Source of the DNA: Bacillota bacterium
GTDB taxonomy: Bacteria > Bacillota > Clostridia > Oscillospirales > Ruminococcaceae
Length of the DNA stretch: 64,000 nt
Direction: 5' to 3'
Assembly (NCBI GenBank): GCA_023440965.1
Contig: JAEZRC010000003.1
Coordinates: 186,001-250,000, forward strand
In this document: one piece after another, positions 41,972-52,653 of the stretch
How positions within the stretch are numbered: position 1 is the stretch's first letter
Layout: every line of letters begins with the position of its first letter
The notes under the pieces: model-generated
Told to the model about the DNA's origin: nothing
Database searches by the model: none
What the model saw: the letters and a program-made list of their open reading frames with translations, nothing else
Position numbers and translations under genes: made by a program

Positions 41972-42400
41972 ATGAATATTGCAATGCTTCTTAACCCGAA
42001 GTGCGAGATTTCTTTTTTATACAGCAATGATACCGTCAGACAAGGCCTTGAACAGTTCAGAGTTCACAAATATACAGCTGTTCCCGTTTTAAATAACGAT
42101 GGGAGCTATTATGGCATCATTAGGGATAAGGAGTTCCTGATGTATGTTTTAGATAGTGACAGCTACTCAATCAAGGATTTTGAAAACATAAAAATAAAAG
42201 AAATAATCAATGAAGGTTCAAATCCTCCTGTTAACATTAACGCATCTGCTGATGAGCTTATTTCAAGAATTACCGATTACAATTTTGTTCCTGTTGTCGA
42301 TAGCAGAAATTATTTTGTGGGCATTATTACACGAAAAAATGTTATAAATTATCTTACAATGATTATTTCCGAACATATACCAGCTACTGTCAATGAATAA
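41972..42400 (+). CDS. CBS-domain-pair protein (CbpB-like)
   Basis: A 142-residue cytosolic protein made almost wholly of two CBS motifs (about 15-60 and 75-130): YTAVPVLNNDGSYYGIIRDKEFL and FVPVVDSRNYFVGIITRKNVI. Size and layout match B. subtilis CbpB/YkuL, a cyclic-di-AMP-binding CBS protein that touches the (p)ppGpp synthetase; ligand binding here is inferred. I take ATG 41972, with GAGGGAT upstream, over the GTG at 41960. It stands alone between metY and ilvD, with a good terminator. Confidence 0.75.
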   Translation: MNIAMLLNPKCEISFLYSNDTVRQGLEQFRVHKYTAVPVLNNDGSYYGIIRDKEFLMYVLDSDSYSIKDFENIKIKEIINEGSNPPVNINASADELISRITDYNFVPVVDSRNYFVGIITRKNVINYLTMIISEHIPATVNE

Positions 42401-42404
42401 TAGT

Positions 42405-42438
42405 AAAACCGACAAGCATTGAGCCTGTCGGTTTTTTA
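42405..42438. terminator. Bidirectional terminator between the CBS gene and ilvD
   Basis: AAAACCGACA (42405-42414) pairs with TGTCGGTTTT (42426-42435), T run after it; the same stem can end the ilv operon on the minus strand. Confidence 0.87.
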
Positions 42439-42456
42439 TTTGTCTACTTAAATTAA

Positions 42457-44112
42457 TTAGTTCAAGATTGCCCCCGAAGCACCACCAGAAACCATTGACG
42501 CATAGCGCTTTAGGTATCCCGATAACTCCTTTGTTTTTGGTACAAAGTTTTTTACACGCTCTGCAAGGATGGCTTCATCAACCTTTAACTCAATCTTGTT
42601 TTCAGGAATATTGATACTGATGATGTCACCTTCCTCAACAACGCCGATAAGTCCGCCGGATGCTGCCTCTGGTGTTATGTGACCGACACAAGCACCCCTT
42701 GTCGCTCCACTGAAGCGACCGTCGGTAATTAAAGCTACACTGTTGCCAAGACCCATTCCCATTATAGCAGAAGTCGGGTTGAGCATTTCACGCATTCCAG
42801 GGCCGCCTTTCGGGCCTTCATAGCGTATAACTACAACATCGCCAGCTACGATTTTGCTGGCATTGATAGCAGTCTGTGCATCTTCTTCGCAATCAAACAC
42901 TCTTGCAGGGCCCTCATGCACAAGCATTTCAGGGAGTACAGCCGAGCGTTTTACGACACTACCTTCTGGTGCAAGATTACCTCTTAGAACAGCAATTCCG
43001 CCAGTTTCACTGTATGGATTATCAATCGGACGGATAACCTCATGATTGAAATTTATGCAATTCTTTATATTCTCGCCAACAGTTTTGCCAGTAACAGTCA
43101 TACAATCGGTATTAAGCAGATTTTTCTTATTAAGCTCGTTCATTACGGCGTAAACACCACCTGCTTCGTCTAGTTCCTCGATATAAGTTCTGCCTGCTGG
43201 CGCAAGGTGACAAAGATTAGGTGTATGCTCGCTGATTTTATTTGCAATATCAAGATTAATCTCTACCCCGCATTCATGAGCAATTGCAGGCAAATGCAGC
43301 ATACTATTTGTGGAGCATCCAAGAGCCATATCAACAGTAAGTGCGTTCATAATGGCCGCCTCGGTCATGATATCACGTGGACGAATATTCTTGCGGAACA
43401 TTTCCATTACCGCCATACCAGCATGCTTTGCAAGCTCAATTCGTGATGAATATACCGCCGGGATTGTGCCGTTTCCACGAAGTCCCATACCGAGCACCTC
43501 TGTCAGGCAATTCATAGAATTTGCAGTATACATACCCGAGCAGGAGCCACAGGTAGGGCAAGTCTTACATTCATATTCGTGGAGCTTTTCCTCCGTAATT
43601 TTGCCTGCATTATACTCGCCGACAGCTTCGGAAATAGATGAAAAGCTGATTTTCTCTCCATTAATACGACCTGCAAGCATTGGCCCGCCACTTACAAAAA
43701 CGGTAGGAATATTTACTCTCGCCGCTGCCATTAAAAGACCAGGGACATTCTTGTCACAGTTCGGTACCATTACAAGAGCATCAAAACCATGTGCCATAGC
43801 CATTGCCTCAGTGGAATCAGCAATAAGATCACGGGTAACAAGTGAATACTTCATTCCTGTATGACCCATAGCAATACCGTCACATACAGCGATTGCAGGG
43901 AAAACAACAGGAGTTCCGCCCGCCATAGCAACGCCGAGCTTTACTGCATCAACAATCTTGTCAAGATTTATATGTCCTGGTACAATCTCGTTATATGAGC
44001 TTACTATACCAACTAAAGGACGGTAAATTTCTTCTTCGGTAAGTCCAAGGGCGTGATAGAGTGCCCTGTGAGGCGCATTATGCGTACCTTTTTTTAAAGA
44101 ATCACTTTTCAT
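42457..44112 (-). CDS. ilvD: Dihydroxy-acid dehydratase
   Basis: Dehydrates the dihydroxy acids of the valine and isoleucine pathways to 2-keto acids using an Fe-S cluster. The 551-residue protein carries the cluster ligands in [10 protein letters not shown] and [22 protein letters not shown], and the C-terminal [26 protein letters not shown] start at ATG 44112, with AAAGGAA upstream, not at the longer open frame from 44154. It is the last gene of the operon, 66 bases after ilvC. Confidence 0.96.
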   Translation of the reverse strand: MKSDSLKKGTHNAPHRALYHALGLTEEEIYRPLVGIVSSYNEIVPGHINLDKIVDAVKLGVAMAGGTPVVFPAIAVCDGIAMGHTGMKYSLVTRDLIADSTEAMAMAHGFDALVMVPNCDKNVPGLLMAAARVNIPTVFVSGGPMLAGRINGEKISFSSISEAVGEYNAGKITEEKLHEYECKTCPTCGSCSGMYTANSMNCLTEVLGMGLRGNGTIPAVYSSRIELAKHAGMAVMEMFRKNIRPRDIMTEAAIMNALTVDMALGCSTNSMLHLPAIAHECGVEINLDIANKISEHTPNLCHLAPAGRTYIEELDEAGGVYAVMNELNKKNLLNTDCMTVTGKTVGENIKNCINFNHEVIRPIDNPYSETGGIAVLRGNLAPEGSVVKRSAVLPEMLVHEGPARVFDCEEDAQTAINASKIVAGDVVVIRYEGPKGGPGMREMLNPTSAIMGMGLGNSVALITDGRFSGATRGACVGHITPEAASGGLIGVVEEGDIISINIPENKIELKVDEAILAERVKNFVPKTKELSGYLKRYASMVSGGASGAILN

Positions 44113-44178
44113 AATTTTATTCCTTTCATAGGGATTAAGCCGAAATAAAAACAAACATATTCCCTATATAATTTGAAA

Positions 44179-45723
<1,545 letters not shown>

Positions 45724-45731
<8 letters not shown>

Positions 45732-47391
45732 CTACCTTTACTATAATATCATCCATACTTCCACCAGGTGGCAACATAGGAAGAACAAATTCATCCTTGT
45801 CAATAGCACAATCAATAATATATGGACCATTCACCTCAAATGCCCTTTCAAGAGCTGAGTTTAACTCTTCAATAGTTGATACGGCTTCACCATTAGCACC
45901 AAAGGAACGTGCCAATGAAACAAAATTGGTTTTACGATTGAGAATTGAATTTGAGTAATGCTTGTTAAATAAAAATGTTTGCCATTGTCGCACCATACCG
46001 AGAACACCATTATTCATAATAAGAATAACAACAGGTATATTGTAGGTAACAACGGTTGCAAGTTCATTTAAGCACATCCCGAAGCCTCCATCACCTGTAA
46101 CAAGAACACTTCTTTCCTTTGTACCAAAAGCTGCACCGATAGCAGCACCAAGCCCGAATCCCATTGTACCTAGTCCGCCACTTGTAACAAACCTTTGTGC
46201 TTTTCTAAAGGATAAAATCTGTGCCGACCACATCTGATGCTGGCCGACATCAGTACAAACAGCTGTGTTCTCTCCCAGATATTTATTCAATGTAAGTAAT
46301 GCACTTCTCGGCGTTAAGCAATCCCTGTTATCAAGATTATTATACTCTTCCTGCCTGAAAGTATCAATAACTTTAGTCCAATCAGGCTTCTTGCTTTCAT
46401 TAATCATTGGAATAAGCTTTTTAAGAGTCAGCTTCACGTCACCTCTAAGTCCGCAAGCAGAATTTACTGTTTTAGAAAGCTCTGAGCCGTCAACATCAAT
46501 ATGAATAATATTTGCGCCCGTTGCAAACTTAGTACGGTCACCTGTTACACGGTCATTAAACCGAACTCCGAGTGATATAATCAAGTCTGAATGGTGCATT
46601 GCCATTGAAGAAGCATAATGCCCGTGCATTCCCTGCATACCAAGAAAGCGAGGGTGCTCAGTTGGTATTGCAGAAAGCCCCATCATTGAGCAGCCCATTG
46701 GTGCATCAATTTTATCAGCGAGCTTTAACATTTCATCCTGAGCATTTGATTTAATAAGACCACCACCGAAGTAAATGAAAGGACGCCTTGCCGAATTAAT
46801 ATATTTAGCTGCTTCTTCAATTCTAACATCTTTTGCCGCATAAGGTTCTTCAGCCTCAACAGGAGGAGCTGGTGTGTATTCACATTTTGCAATCTGAACA
46901 TCCTTTGGGATGTCTATTAATACCGGACCAGGTCTGCCTGATTTTGCAAGAGTAAAGGCTTCACGCACAGTATCCGCCAACTGATCAACAGAGCCGACAA
47001 AATAGTTGTGCTTTGTTATCGGCAATGTTACACCAGTTATGTCAACTTCCTGAAAGCTATCAGTACCTATTTGTGTTGTAGCTACATTTCCGCAAATAGC
47101 AACAAATGGAATAGAATCCATATATGCATTTGCGATCCCAGTAACGAGATTTGTGGCACCAGGCCCTGAAGTGGAAATTACTACCCCTACCTTTCCGGTT
47201 GTTCTTGCATATCCGTCTGCTGCATGTGCAGCACCCTGTTCATGGGCGGTAAGGATATGGTTGATTTCGTTCTGATATTTGTACAAACTGTCGTATACGA
47301 ATAAAATTTGTCCTCCTGGATAGCCAAAAACAGTTTCACAGCCTTGCTCTATCAAAGTATTTATAAGTATATCTGCACCTGAAAGAATCAT
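45724..47391 (-). CDS. ilvB: Acetolactate synthase, large catalytic subunit
   Basis: ThDP enzyme that joins pyruvate with pyruvate or 2-ketobutyrate. The 555-residue protein shows the catalytic glutamate in LTAHEQGAAHAADGYARTTGK, the FAD-region GMQGMHG, and the ThDP-binding GDGGFGMCLNELATVVTYNIPVVILIMNN. It is the biosynthetic, FAD-containing type, as the adjacent ilvN confirms. It overlaps leuB by four bases and ilvN by eight. Confidence 0.96.
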
Positions 47392-48476
47392 TCAAATCGC
47401 CCCTTTCTCAATTTATTAGTGATTATTTCACCGCATTTTTTACAACCGACCAAGACATTTCCTTCGCTCATAATATCAGCAGTACGATAGTCTTCATCAA
47501 GATATTCGGAAACTGCACTTTCTATAGCGTCAGCCTCCGCTTGCATATCAAAGCTAAAACGAAGCATCATAGCAGCCGAAAGTATCGTGCCGATTGGATT
47601 TGCAATATCCTTGCCCGCGATATCCGGTGCTGAACCATGGATAGGCTCATATAGTCCGCAGGATGTATCACCTAAGCTTGAAGATGGAATCATTCCAATA
47701 GAACCCGTAATCATTGACGCTTCATCGGAGAGAATATCTCCAAACATATTTTCAGTAACCACAACATCAAACTGCGATGGATTTTTTACAAGCTGCATTG
47801 CACAGTTATCTACAAGCATATCAGAAAGCTCCACGTCAGGATATTCCTCAGCAAGGCGGTGCATAACCTTCTTCCAAAGGCGGCTTGAATCAAGAACATT
47901 GCTCTTTTCAACTGAACAAAGCTGATTTCTTCTTTTTCTTGCTGTTTCAAAGCCTATTCTTCCTATACGCTCAATTTCTTCTTCATTATAAGTAAGAATA
48001 TCAATAGCTGTTTGCTTGCCATTAATTACTTCAGTCTTATGCTCACCGAAATAAATGCCACCAGTAAGTTCTCTAACAATTATAAAATCAATACCCTTAT
48101 CCACAATAGATTTCTTGAGTGGAGAAGCATCTGCAAGTTGAGGCCAGATTTTTGCTGGTCGGTTATTACTGTATACCCCCATACCAGCACGAAGCCTTAA
48201 AAGTCCTTTTTCAGGGCGCATATGGCCAGGTACATTATTCCACTTATCGCCACCAACTGCTCCTAAAAGAACACTGTCGGACTCAACGCATTTTTTCAGT
48301 GTTTCTTCAGGAAGTGGATCATTCCACTTGTCAATAGCTACGCCACCCATATCCACTTCTATAAAATTAAAGGTATGACCGAAAAGATCCGATACCTTAT
48401 CAAGCACTCTTAGTGCCTGTTCTACTATTTCAGGGCCGATACCATCACCACGGATTACTGCTATATTTTTAGTCAT
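47388..48476 (-). CDS. leuB: 3-isopropylmalate dehydrogenase
   Basis: Oxidises and decarboxylates 3-isopropylmalate with NAD in leucine synthesis. The 362-residue protein has [30 protein letters not shown] with the substrate-binding arginines, [12 protein letters not shown], and [13 protein letters not shown] with [16 protein letters not shown]. It overlaps leuD by eight bases and ilvB by four, consistent with one tightly packed operon. Confidence 0.97.
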   Translation of the reverse strand: MTKNIAVIRGDGIGPEIVEQALRVLDKVSDLFGHTFNFIEVDMGGVAIDKWNDPLPEETLKKCVESDSVLLGAVGGDKWNNVPGHMRPEKGLLRLRAGMGVYSNNRPAKIWPQLADASPLKKSIVDKGIDFIIVRELTGGIYFGEHKTEVINGKQTAIDILTYNEEEIERIGRIGFETARKRRNQLCSVEKSNVLDSSRLWKKVMHRLAEEYPDVELSDMLVDNCAMQLVKNPSQFDVVVTENMFGDILSDEASMITGSIGMIPSSSLGDTSCGLYEPIHGSAPDIAGKDIANPIGTILSAAMMLRFSFDMQAEADAIESAVSEYLDEDYRTADIMSEGNVLVGCKKCGEIITNKLRKGRFE

Positions 48477-48966
48477 TCCCGTCTCCTCCCTTTAAAGAAG
48501 CAAGCAAGCCACCACTTCTGATAATATTCTGAATAAACGGTGGGAAAGGCTGAGCTTTATAGGTTTTACCTGTGGTAATATTACTGATAATACCTGTATC
48601 AAAATCGACCTTCACCTCATCATCTACGCTGATTTCTTCGGCAGCCTGTTCACATTCCAAAATAGGAAGTCCGATATTTATTGCATTACGATAGAAAATT
48701 CTCGCAAAGCTTTTTGCAATAACACAACCTATACCACAGGTTTTTATAACAAGTGGTGCGTGTTCTCGTGATGAACCACAGCCAAAGTTCCAGCCTGCTA
48801 CAATAACGTCACCCTTATTAACTTTCTTCACAAATTCAGTATCGATGTCCTCCATACAATGAAGAGCGAGTTCATTTGCATCAGGTGTGTTAAGATAACG
48901 TGCAGGAATAATTACGTCTGTATCAACATTATCGGCATATTTAAAAACTTTTCCTTGTGTATTCAT
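48469..48966 (-). CDS. leuD: 3-isopropylmalate dehydratase, small subunit
   Basis: The 165-residue swivel subunit of isopropylmalate isomerase, of the short archaeal/Clostridia type. It has [16 protein letters not shown], the conserved [10 protein letters not shown] loop and [17 protein letters not shown]. It starts three bases after leuC ends and overlaps leuB. Confidence 0.96.
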   Translation of the reverse strand: MNTQGKVFKYADNVDTDVIIPARYLNTPDANELALHCMEDIDTEFVKKVNKGDVIVAGWNFGCGSSREHAPLVIKTCGIGCVIAKSFARIFYRNAINIGLPILECEQAAEEISVDDEVKVDFDTGIISNITTGKTYKAQPFPPFIQNIIRSGGLLASLKGGDGND

Positions 48967-48969
48967 TGC

Positions 48970-50229
48970 TCACACCTCATCATATTCAGTAATATAGCCT
49001 GTTAGCGCACTGGCGGCTGCTGTATGCGGTGAAGCAAGATATACTTCACTATCCACATGACCCATACGGCCGACAAAGTTACGGTTAGTGGTAGCAATAC
49101 ACCGTTCACCCGCTGCAAGAATTCCCATGTATCCACCAAGGCATGGTCCACAGGTAGGGGTTGAAACAACTGCTCCTGCATCAATAAATGCAGTATACCA
49201 GCCACGCTCAACACATTCACGAAGAATCTGCATAGTTCCAGGAATGATAATACAGCGAACACCATCAGCAATCTGCTTACCTTTTATGATGTTATAGGCT
49301 ACCTCCATATCCTCAATTCTTCCATTAGTACAGCTTCCGATTACGACCTGATCTATTTTTATATCATGAAGTTCACTTGCAGGATGTGTATTTTCAGGAA
49401 GATGCGGACAAGCCACTGTAGGAACAATCTTGCTAAGATCAATGTCAACTGTCTTTTCATATTCTGCATCATCATCCGCTTTATAAATAACAGGCTCACG
49501 CTTGCTTCTACCTACAAGGTACTTAAGGGTTATATCATCAACAGGGAAAATCCCGTTTTTAGCACCTGCTTCAATAGCCATATTACATATGCACAAACGA
49601 TCGTCCATTGATAGCGTTTTAACACCATCACCGACAAATTCCATACTCTTATACAGTGCACCGTCAACACCAATCATTCCAATAATTGTGAGGATAACAT
49701 CCTTACCACTACAGTTTTTTGGAAGCTTACCTGTAAGATTAAATTTAATTGCAGATGGCACCTTGAACCAAGCCATTCCCTTTGCCATGCCTGCTGCCAT
49801 ATCAGTTGAACCGACACCTGTAGAAAATGCACCAAGTGCCCCGTAGGTACAGGTGTGACTGTCTGCACCAATAATGCAATCACCAGCAGTTACGACACCC
49901 TGTTCAGGGAGAAGTGCGTGTTCAATTCCCATTTTACCCACATCATAAAAATGACTCACGCAATGACAGGAGGCAAACTCACGACAGGTTTTGGACTGTT
50001 CTGCTGCCTTGATATCCTTGTTAGGTACAAAATGGTCAAGAACGATTGCTATTTTATCCTTATCAAAGACCTTATCAAATCCCGCTTTTTTAAATTCATT
50101 TACTGCAACAGGAGTAGTAATATCATTCCCGAGTACAATATCAAGCTTAGCGCTGATGAGCTGACCAGCAACCACCTTATCAAGCCCGGCATGAGCCGCA
50201 AGAATTTTCTGAGTCATTGTCATTCCCAT
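48970..50229 (-). CDS. leuC: 3-isopropylmalate dehydratase, large subunit
   Basis: Catalytic 4Fe-4S subunit of isopropylmalate isomerase, 419 residues. Cluster cysteines are in VIGSCTNGR and [15 protein letters not shown], and [23 protein letters not shown] is the aconitase-family signature. Short length fits the LeuC2/HacA-like type that also handles citramalate-derived substrates. I prefer ATG 50229, with AAGGAGGGGG upstream; a GTG two codons earlier overlaps the ridA stop codon. Confidence 0.95.
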   Translation of the reverse strand: MGMTMTQKILAAHAGLDKVVAGQLISAKLDIVLGNDITTPVAVNEFKKAGFDKVFDKDKIAIVLDHFVPNKDIKAAEQSKTCREFASCHCVSHFYDVGKMGIEHALLPEQGVVTAGDCIIGADSHTCTYGALGAFSTGVGSTDMAAGMAKGMAWFKVPSAIKFNLTGKLPKNCSGKDVILTIIGMIGVDGALYKSMEFVGDGVKTLSMDDRLCICNMAIEAGAKNGIFPVDDITLKYLVGRSKREPVIYKADDDAEYEKTVDIDLSKIVPTVACPHLPENTHPASELHDIKIDQVVIGSCTNGRIEDMEVAYNIIKGKQIADGVRCIIIPGTMQILRECVERGWYTAFIDAGAVVSTPTCGPCLGGYMGILAAGERCIATTNRNFVGRMGHVDSEVYLASPHTAAASALTGYITEYDEV

Positions 50230-50231
50230 TG

Positions 50232-50615
50232 TCACTCCCCCTCCTTTTCGGCAATTACCTCAACTTCAACCAAAGCACCCTTCGGAAGAGCCTTTACTGC
50301 CACACATGAACGTGCAGGCTTGCTGACGAAATATTCAGAATATACTTCATTAAATGCTGTAAAATCAGTCATATCATTCAGATAGCATACAGTTTTCACA
50401 ACGTTTTCAAATGATACCCCCACAGCAGAAAGCACTGCCTCTATATTTTTGCAGACTCTGTGAGTCTGCTCTGTAATTGTATCTCCCTCCAATAATCCTG
50501 TTTCAGGATTAAGAGGAATCTGACCAGAGGTAAAAATAAGAATACCTGTGACTACTGCCTGTGAATACGGTCCAATTGCTGCTGGCGCCTTTTCGGTATG
50601 AATTTTTCTGCTCAT
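50232..50615 (-). CDS. ridA: Enamine/imine deaminase RidA
   Basis: Hydrolyses reactive 2-aminoacrylate or 2-aminocrotonate released by PLP enzymes. The 127-residue protein has the YjgF/RidA opening [31 protein letters not shown] and the arginine motif [22 protein letters not shown]. It sits directly after ilvA, whose reaction makes its substrate, and runs into leuC. GGAG is 8 bases before the ATG. Confidence 0.95.
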   Translation of the reverse strand: MSRKIHTEKAPAAIGPYSQAVVTGILIFTSGQIPLNPETGLLEGDTITEQTHRVCKNIEAVLSAVGVSFENVVKTVCYLNDMTDFTAFNEVYSEYFVSKPARSCVAVKALPKGALVEVEVIAEKEGE

Positions 50616-50634
50616 AAATTGACTCCTTTCAGAA

Positions 50635-51825
50635 TTACACTATCTTAAATCCTTCATCTTTAAGGGATTGTATAATCATATTAACATGTTCGTAATTTTT
50701 AGTTTCCATTTCGATACGAAGATAACAGCCATGCACGCTTTCAGTATTTCCTTTTTCATAATGGACACCAGTTACATTACCGCCACAATCAGCAATAATT
50801 CTTGAGATTTCCTTAAGCTGACCAGGCTTGTCGATAAGCTCTATGAGAAGACTTGATGAGCGACCATAATTACGAAGTCCTCTGTCAATCACACGGGAAA
50901 GACTTGTAACATCAATGTTTCCTCCAGATACGATACTTACAACACGCTTCCCCTTTAGCGGAAATTTATTAAACATTACGGCAGCAACTGCAGCAGCTCC
51001 TGCACCCTCTGCAATCATTTTTTGCTTTTCTATTAGTGCGAGAATAGCACTTGCAACCTCATCATCACTGACAAGAGCAATGTCATCTACATACTCTTTA
51101 ACAATAGCATAGGTGTTTTCGCCAGGCTGTTTTACTGCAATGCCATCTGCAATAGTCGAAACTGACTCAAGGCGTTCTATCTCACCATTCTTGATTGAAT
51201 TGTACATACTCGGTGCTCCTGCGACTTGTACCCCATAAACTTTAATAGATGGCCTTATCTGCTTTGCAGCGTATGCAATTCCTGAAATAAGTCCGCCACC
51301 ACCCACAGGTACAACAAATGCATCAATATTATCAAGTTCATTAAGCACCTCAAGAGCAATAGTGCCCTGACCAGAAATTACATTTTCATCGTCAAAAGGA
51401 TGAACAAAGGTATATCCTTCCTTTTCATTAAGCTCCAATGCTTTTTTGTAAGCATCATCATAGCACCCCTCCACGAGGCACACTTCTGCACCAAAACCTT
51501 TGGTAGCCTCGACCTTTGAAATTGGTGCTGTGTCAGGAATACAGATAAGTGATTTAATTCCACTTTTTGTCGCTGCAAGAGCAACACCCTGTGCATGATT
51601 TCCAGCCGAACAGGCTATAACTCCCTTTGCCTTTTCCTCATCGGATAACATAGCAATTTTATATGCAGAACCTCTTACTTTAAAAGAACCGGTTATCTGT
51701 AAATTTTCAGGCTTTAGGTATAGCTCACAATCAGGAGCAATTCCGAAAGCTCTTACTACATTTGTTTCACGAATAATATTTTTTAATACCGTCTGTGCGT
51801 TGAATACTTTGTCAAGTGATAACAT
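50635..51825 (-). CDS. ilvA: Threonine ammonia-lyase (dehydratase) with ACT-like domain
   Basis: Turns threonine to 2-ketobutyrate, the entry to isoleucine. The 396-residue protein has the PLP lysine in ITGSFKVRGSAYKI, the glycine loop VGGGGLISGIAYAA, and a single C-terminal ACT-like domain (about 320-396) starting SSLLIELIDKPGQLKEI. This is the shorter form common in Clostridia. I start at ATG 51825 with AAAGGTGG upstream. The leader in front is a T-box, so the whole operon answers to tRNA charging. Confidence 0.94.
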   Translation of the reverse strand: MLSLDKVFNAQTVLKNIIRETNVVRAFGIAPDCELYLKPENLQITGSFKVRGSAYKIAMLSDEEKAKGVIACSAGNHAQGVALAATKSGIKSLICIPDTAPISKVEATKGFGAEVCLVEGCYDDAYKKALELNEKEGYTFVHPFDDENVISGQGTIALEVLNELDNIDAFVVPVGGGGLISGIAYAAKQIRPSIKVYGVQVAGAPSMYNSIKNGEIERLESVSTIADGIAVKQPGENTYAIVKEYVDDIALVSDDEVASAILALIEKQKMIAEGAGAAAVAAVMFNKFPLKGKRVVSIVSGGNIDVTSLSRVIDRGLRNYGRSSSLLIELIDKPGQLKEISRIIADCGGNVTGVHYEKGNTESVHGCYLRIEMETKNYEHVNMIIQSLKDEGFKIV

Positions 51826-51870
51826 TTTCTTTCCACCTTTCGTCACATATATTATTTATATGCTTTGAGA

Positions 51871-52343
51871 TAAAAAAACCGTCTCAAAGCTTTAATAGCT
51901 TTGAGACGGGTGTAATTCTAACATTTCACTCGCGGTACCACTCAAATTGCGAATATATAATTCGCCACTCTTCGAAGTCTATCAACTCCTATACATTAAC
52001 GTAGCATACACGGGAAGCGCCTACTAGGTGTTAACCTTTGGGACTTCCGGCTCAGAAGGGATGGGAAATCGACAGTTCTTTATCGGGATCGCACCATCCC
52101 CGACTCTCTGAAAAATTCGTTGCAGATTCCGTCTTCATCAACGCCATTAATTCGAAGTCAATAAACCTCTATGCATTTACGTAGCATACACGGGACACCC
52201 TACTCGTTTTATTGGTATTCAGGTTTCCGGCTCAGAAGGGAGAGGTTGTAAAGGTTATCCATACCGATTTGCACCAACCATCGGCTCTCTTAAATGTTTT
52301 TACCTTAACCATTCTTCGTCATTGCCTTTAATAATATTAAATT
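51871..52343 (-). ncRNA. T-box leader with two Stem I modules and one antiterminator
   Basis: Minus strand. The T-box TGGTACCGCG is at 51940-51931, with an antiterminator/terminator pair: TTTGAG (51946-51941) can pair with CTCAAA of the terminator arm CCGTCTCAAAGCT (51909-51897), which otherwise pairs with AGCTTTGAGACGG (51891-51879) before a T run. Upstream, two modules about 180 bases apart each hold Stem I (GAGAG, GGTG/GGUG motif) and the 17-base identical block 51999-52015 and 52179-52195. The distal module has no T-box or terminator. At the aligned specifier position the distal copy reads CTC (52242-52240) and the proximal ATC (52062-52060), suggesting leucine and isoleucine tRNAs. Confidence 0.85.
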
Positions 52344-52349
52344 TTGTTT

Positions 52350-52378
52350 ATAATAGCATATATAATCCCTAATGTCAA
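52350..52378 (-). promoter_or_regulatory. Promoter of the ilv-leu operon
   Basis: Minus strand: TTGACA (52378-52373), 17-base spacer, TATTAT (52355-52350). It starts the T-box transcript near 52343. Confidence 0.85.
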
Positions 52379-52441
52379 TACCCAATTTGGAATTTGCTGT
52401 ATTTATTTTATAGATACGGCATTAATCTATTAAATTAGTGT

Positions 52442-52517
52442 TGGAGCTGGTGGCGTGACTCGAACACGTGACCTGCTCATTACGAATGAGCTGCTCTACC
52501 AACTGAGCTACACCAGC
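52442..52517 (-). tRNA. tRNA-Thr (anticodon CGT)
   Basis: Minus strand, 76 bases with the CCA end encoded. Acceptor arms GCTGGTG and CACCAGC pair fully; the D arm has AGCTCAGTTGGTAGAGC, the anticodon stem GCTCA/TGAGC encloses the loop TTCGTAA, and the T arm has GTTCGAGTC. Anticodon CGT reads ACG codons. It lies between its own promoter and that of the ilvA operon. Confidence 0.97.
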
Positions 52518-52525
52518 ATTATTCA

Positions 52526-52554
52526 ATTATATATTTTGCTATAATTTTTGTCAA
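52526..52554 (-). promoter_or_regulatory. Perfect promoter of tRNA-Thr
   Basis: Minus strand: TTGACA (52554-52549), 17-base spacer, TATAAT (52531-52526), nine bases before the tRNA's 5' end. Confidence 0.92.
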
Positions 52555-52586
52555 GAATTATATGCCTCTCATTATGTAATTTGTAT

Positions 52587-52615
52587 TTGAATTCTGTATA
52601 TAATTGTGGTATAAT
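52587..52615 (+). promoter_or_regulatory. Promoter of the pseudo-signal-peptidase gene
   Basis: TTGAAT (52587-52592), 17-base spacer, TATAAT (52610-52615) preceded by TGTGG. It is divergent from the tRNA-Thr promoter. Confidence 0.7.
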
Positions 52616-52653
52616 CTGAATTATAATGTAGAATCTTAGAAAGGAATAATCAA

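Noticed and set aside
43310..43864. 184-codon plus-strand reading frame inside ilvD
   Set aside because: Antisense to highly conserved dehydratase sequence; no ribosome site, no family.
49855..50385. 176-codon plus-strand reading frame spanning leuC and ridA
   Set aside because: Shadow of two conserved genes on the other strand with low-complexity translation.
52442..52517. tRNA-Thr as an integration site for a mobile element
   Set aside because: No integrase gene and no second copy of the tRNA 3' end was seen in the window; flanking genes are core metabolism.
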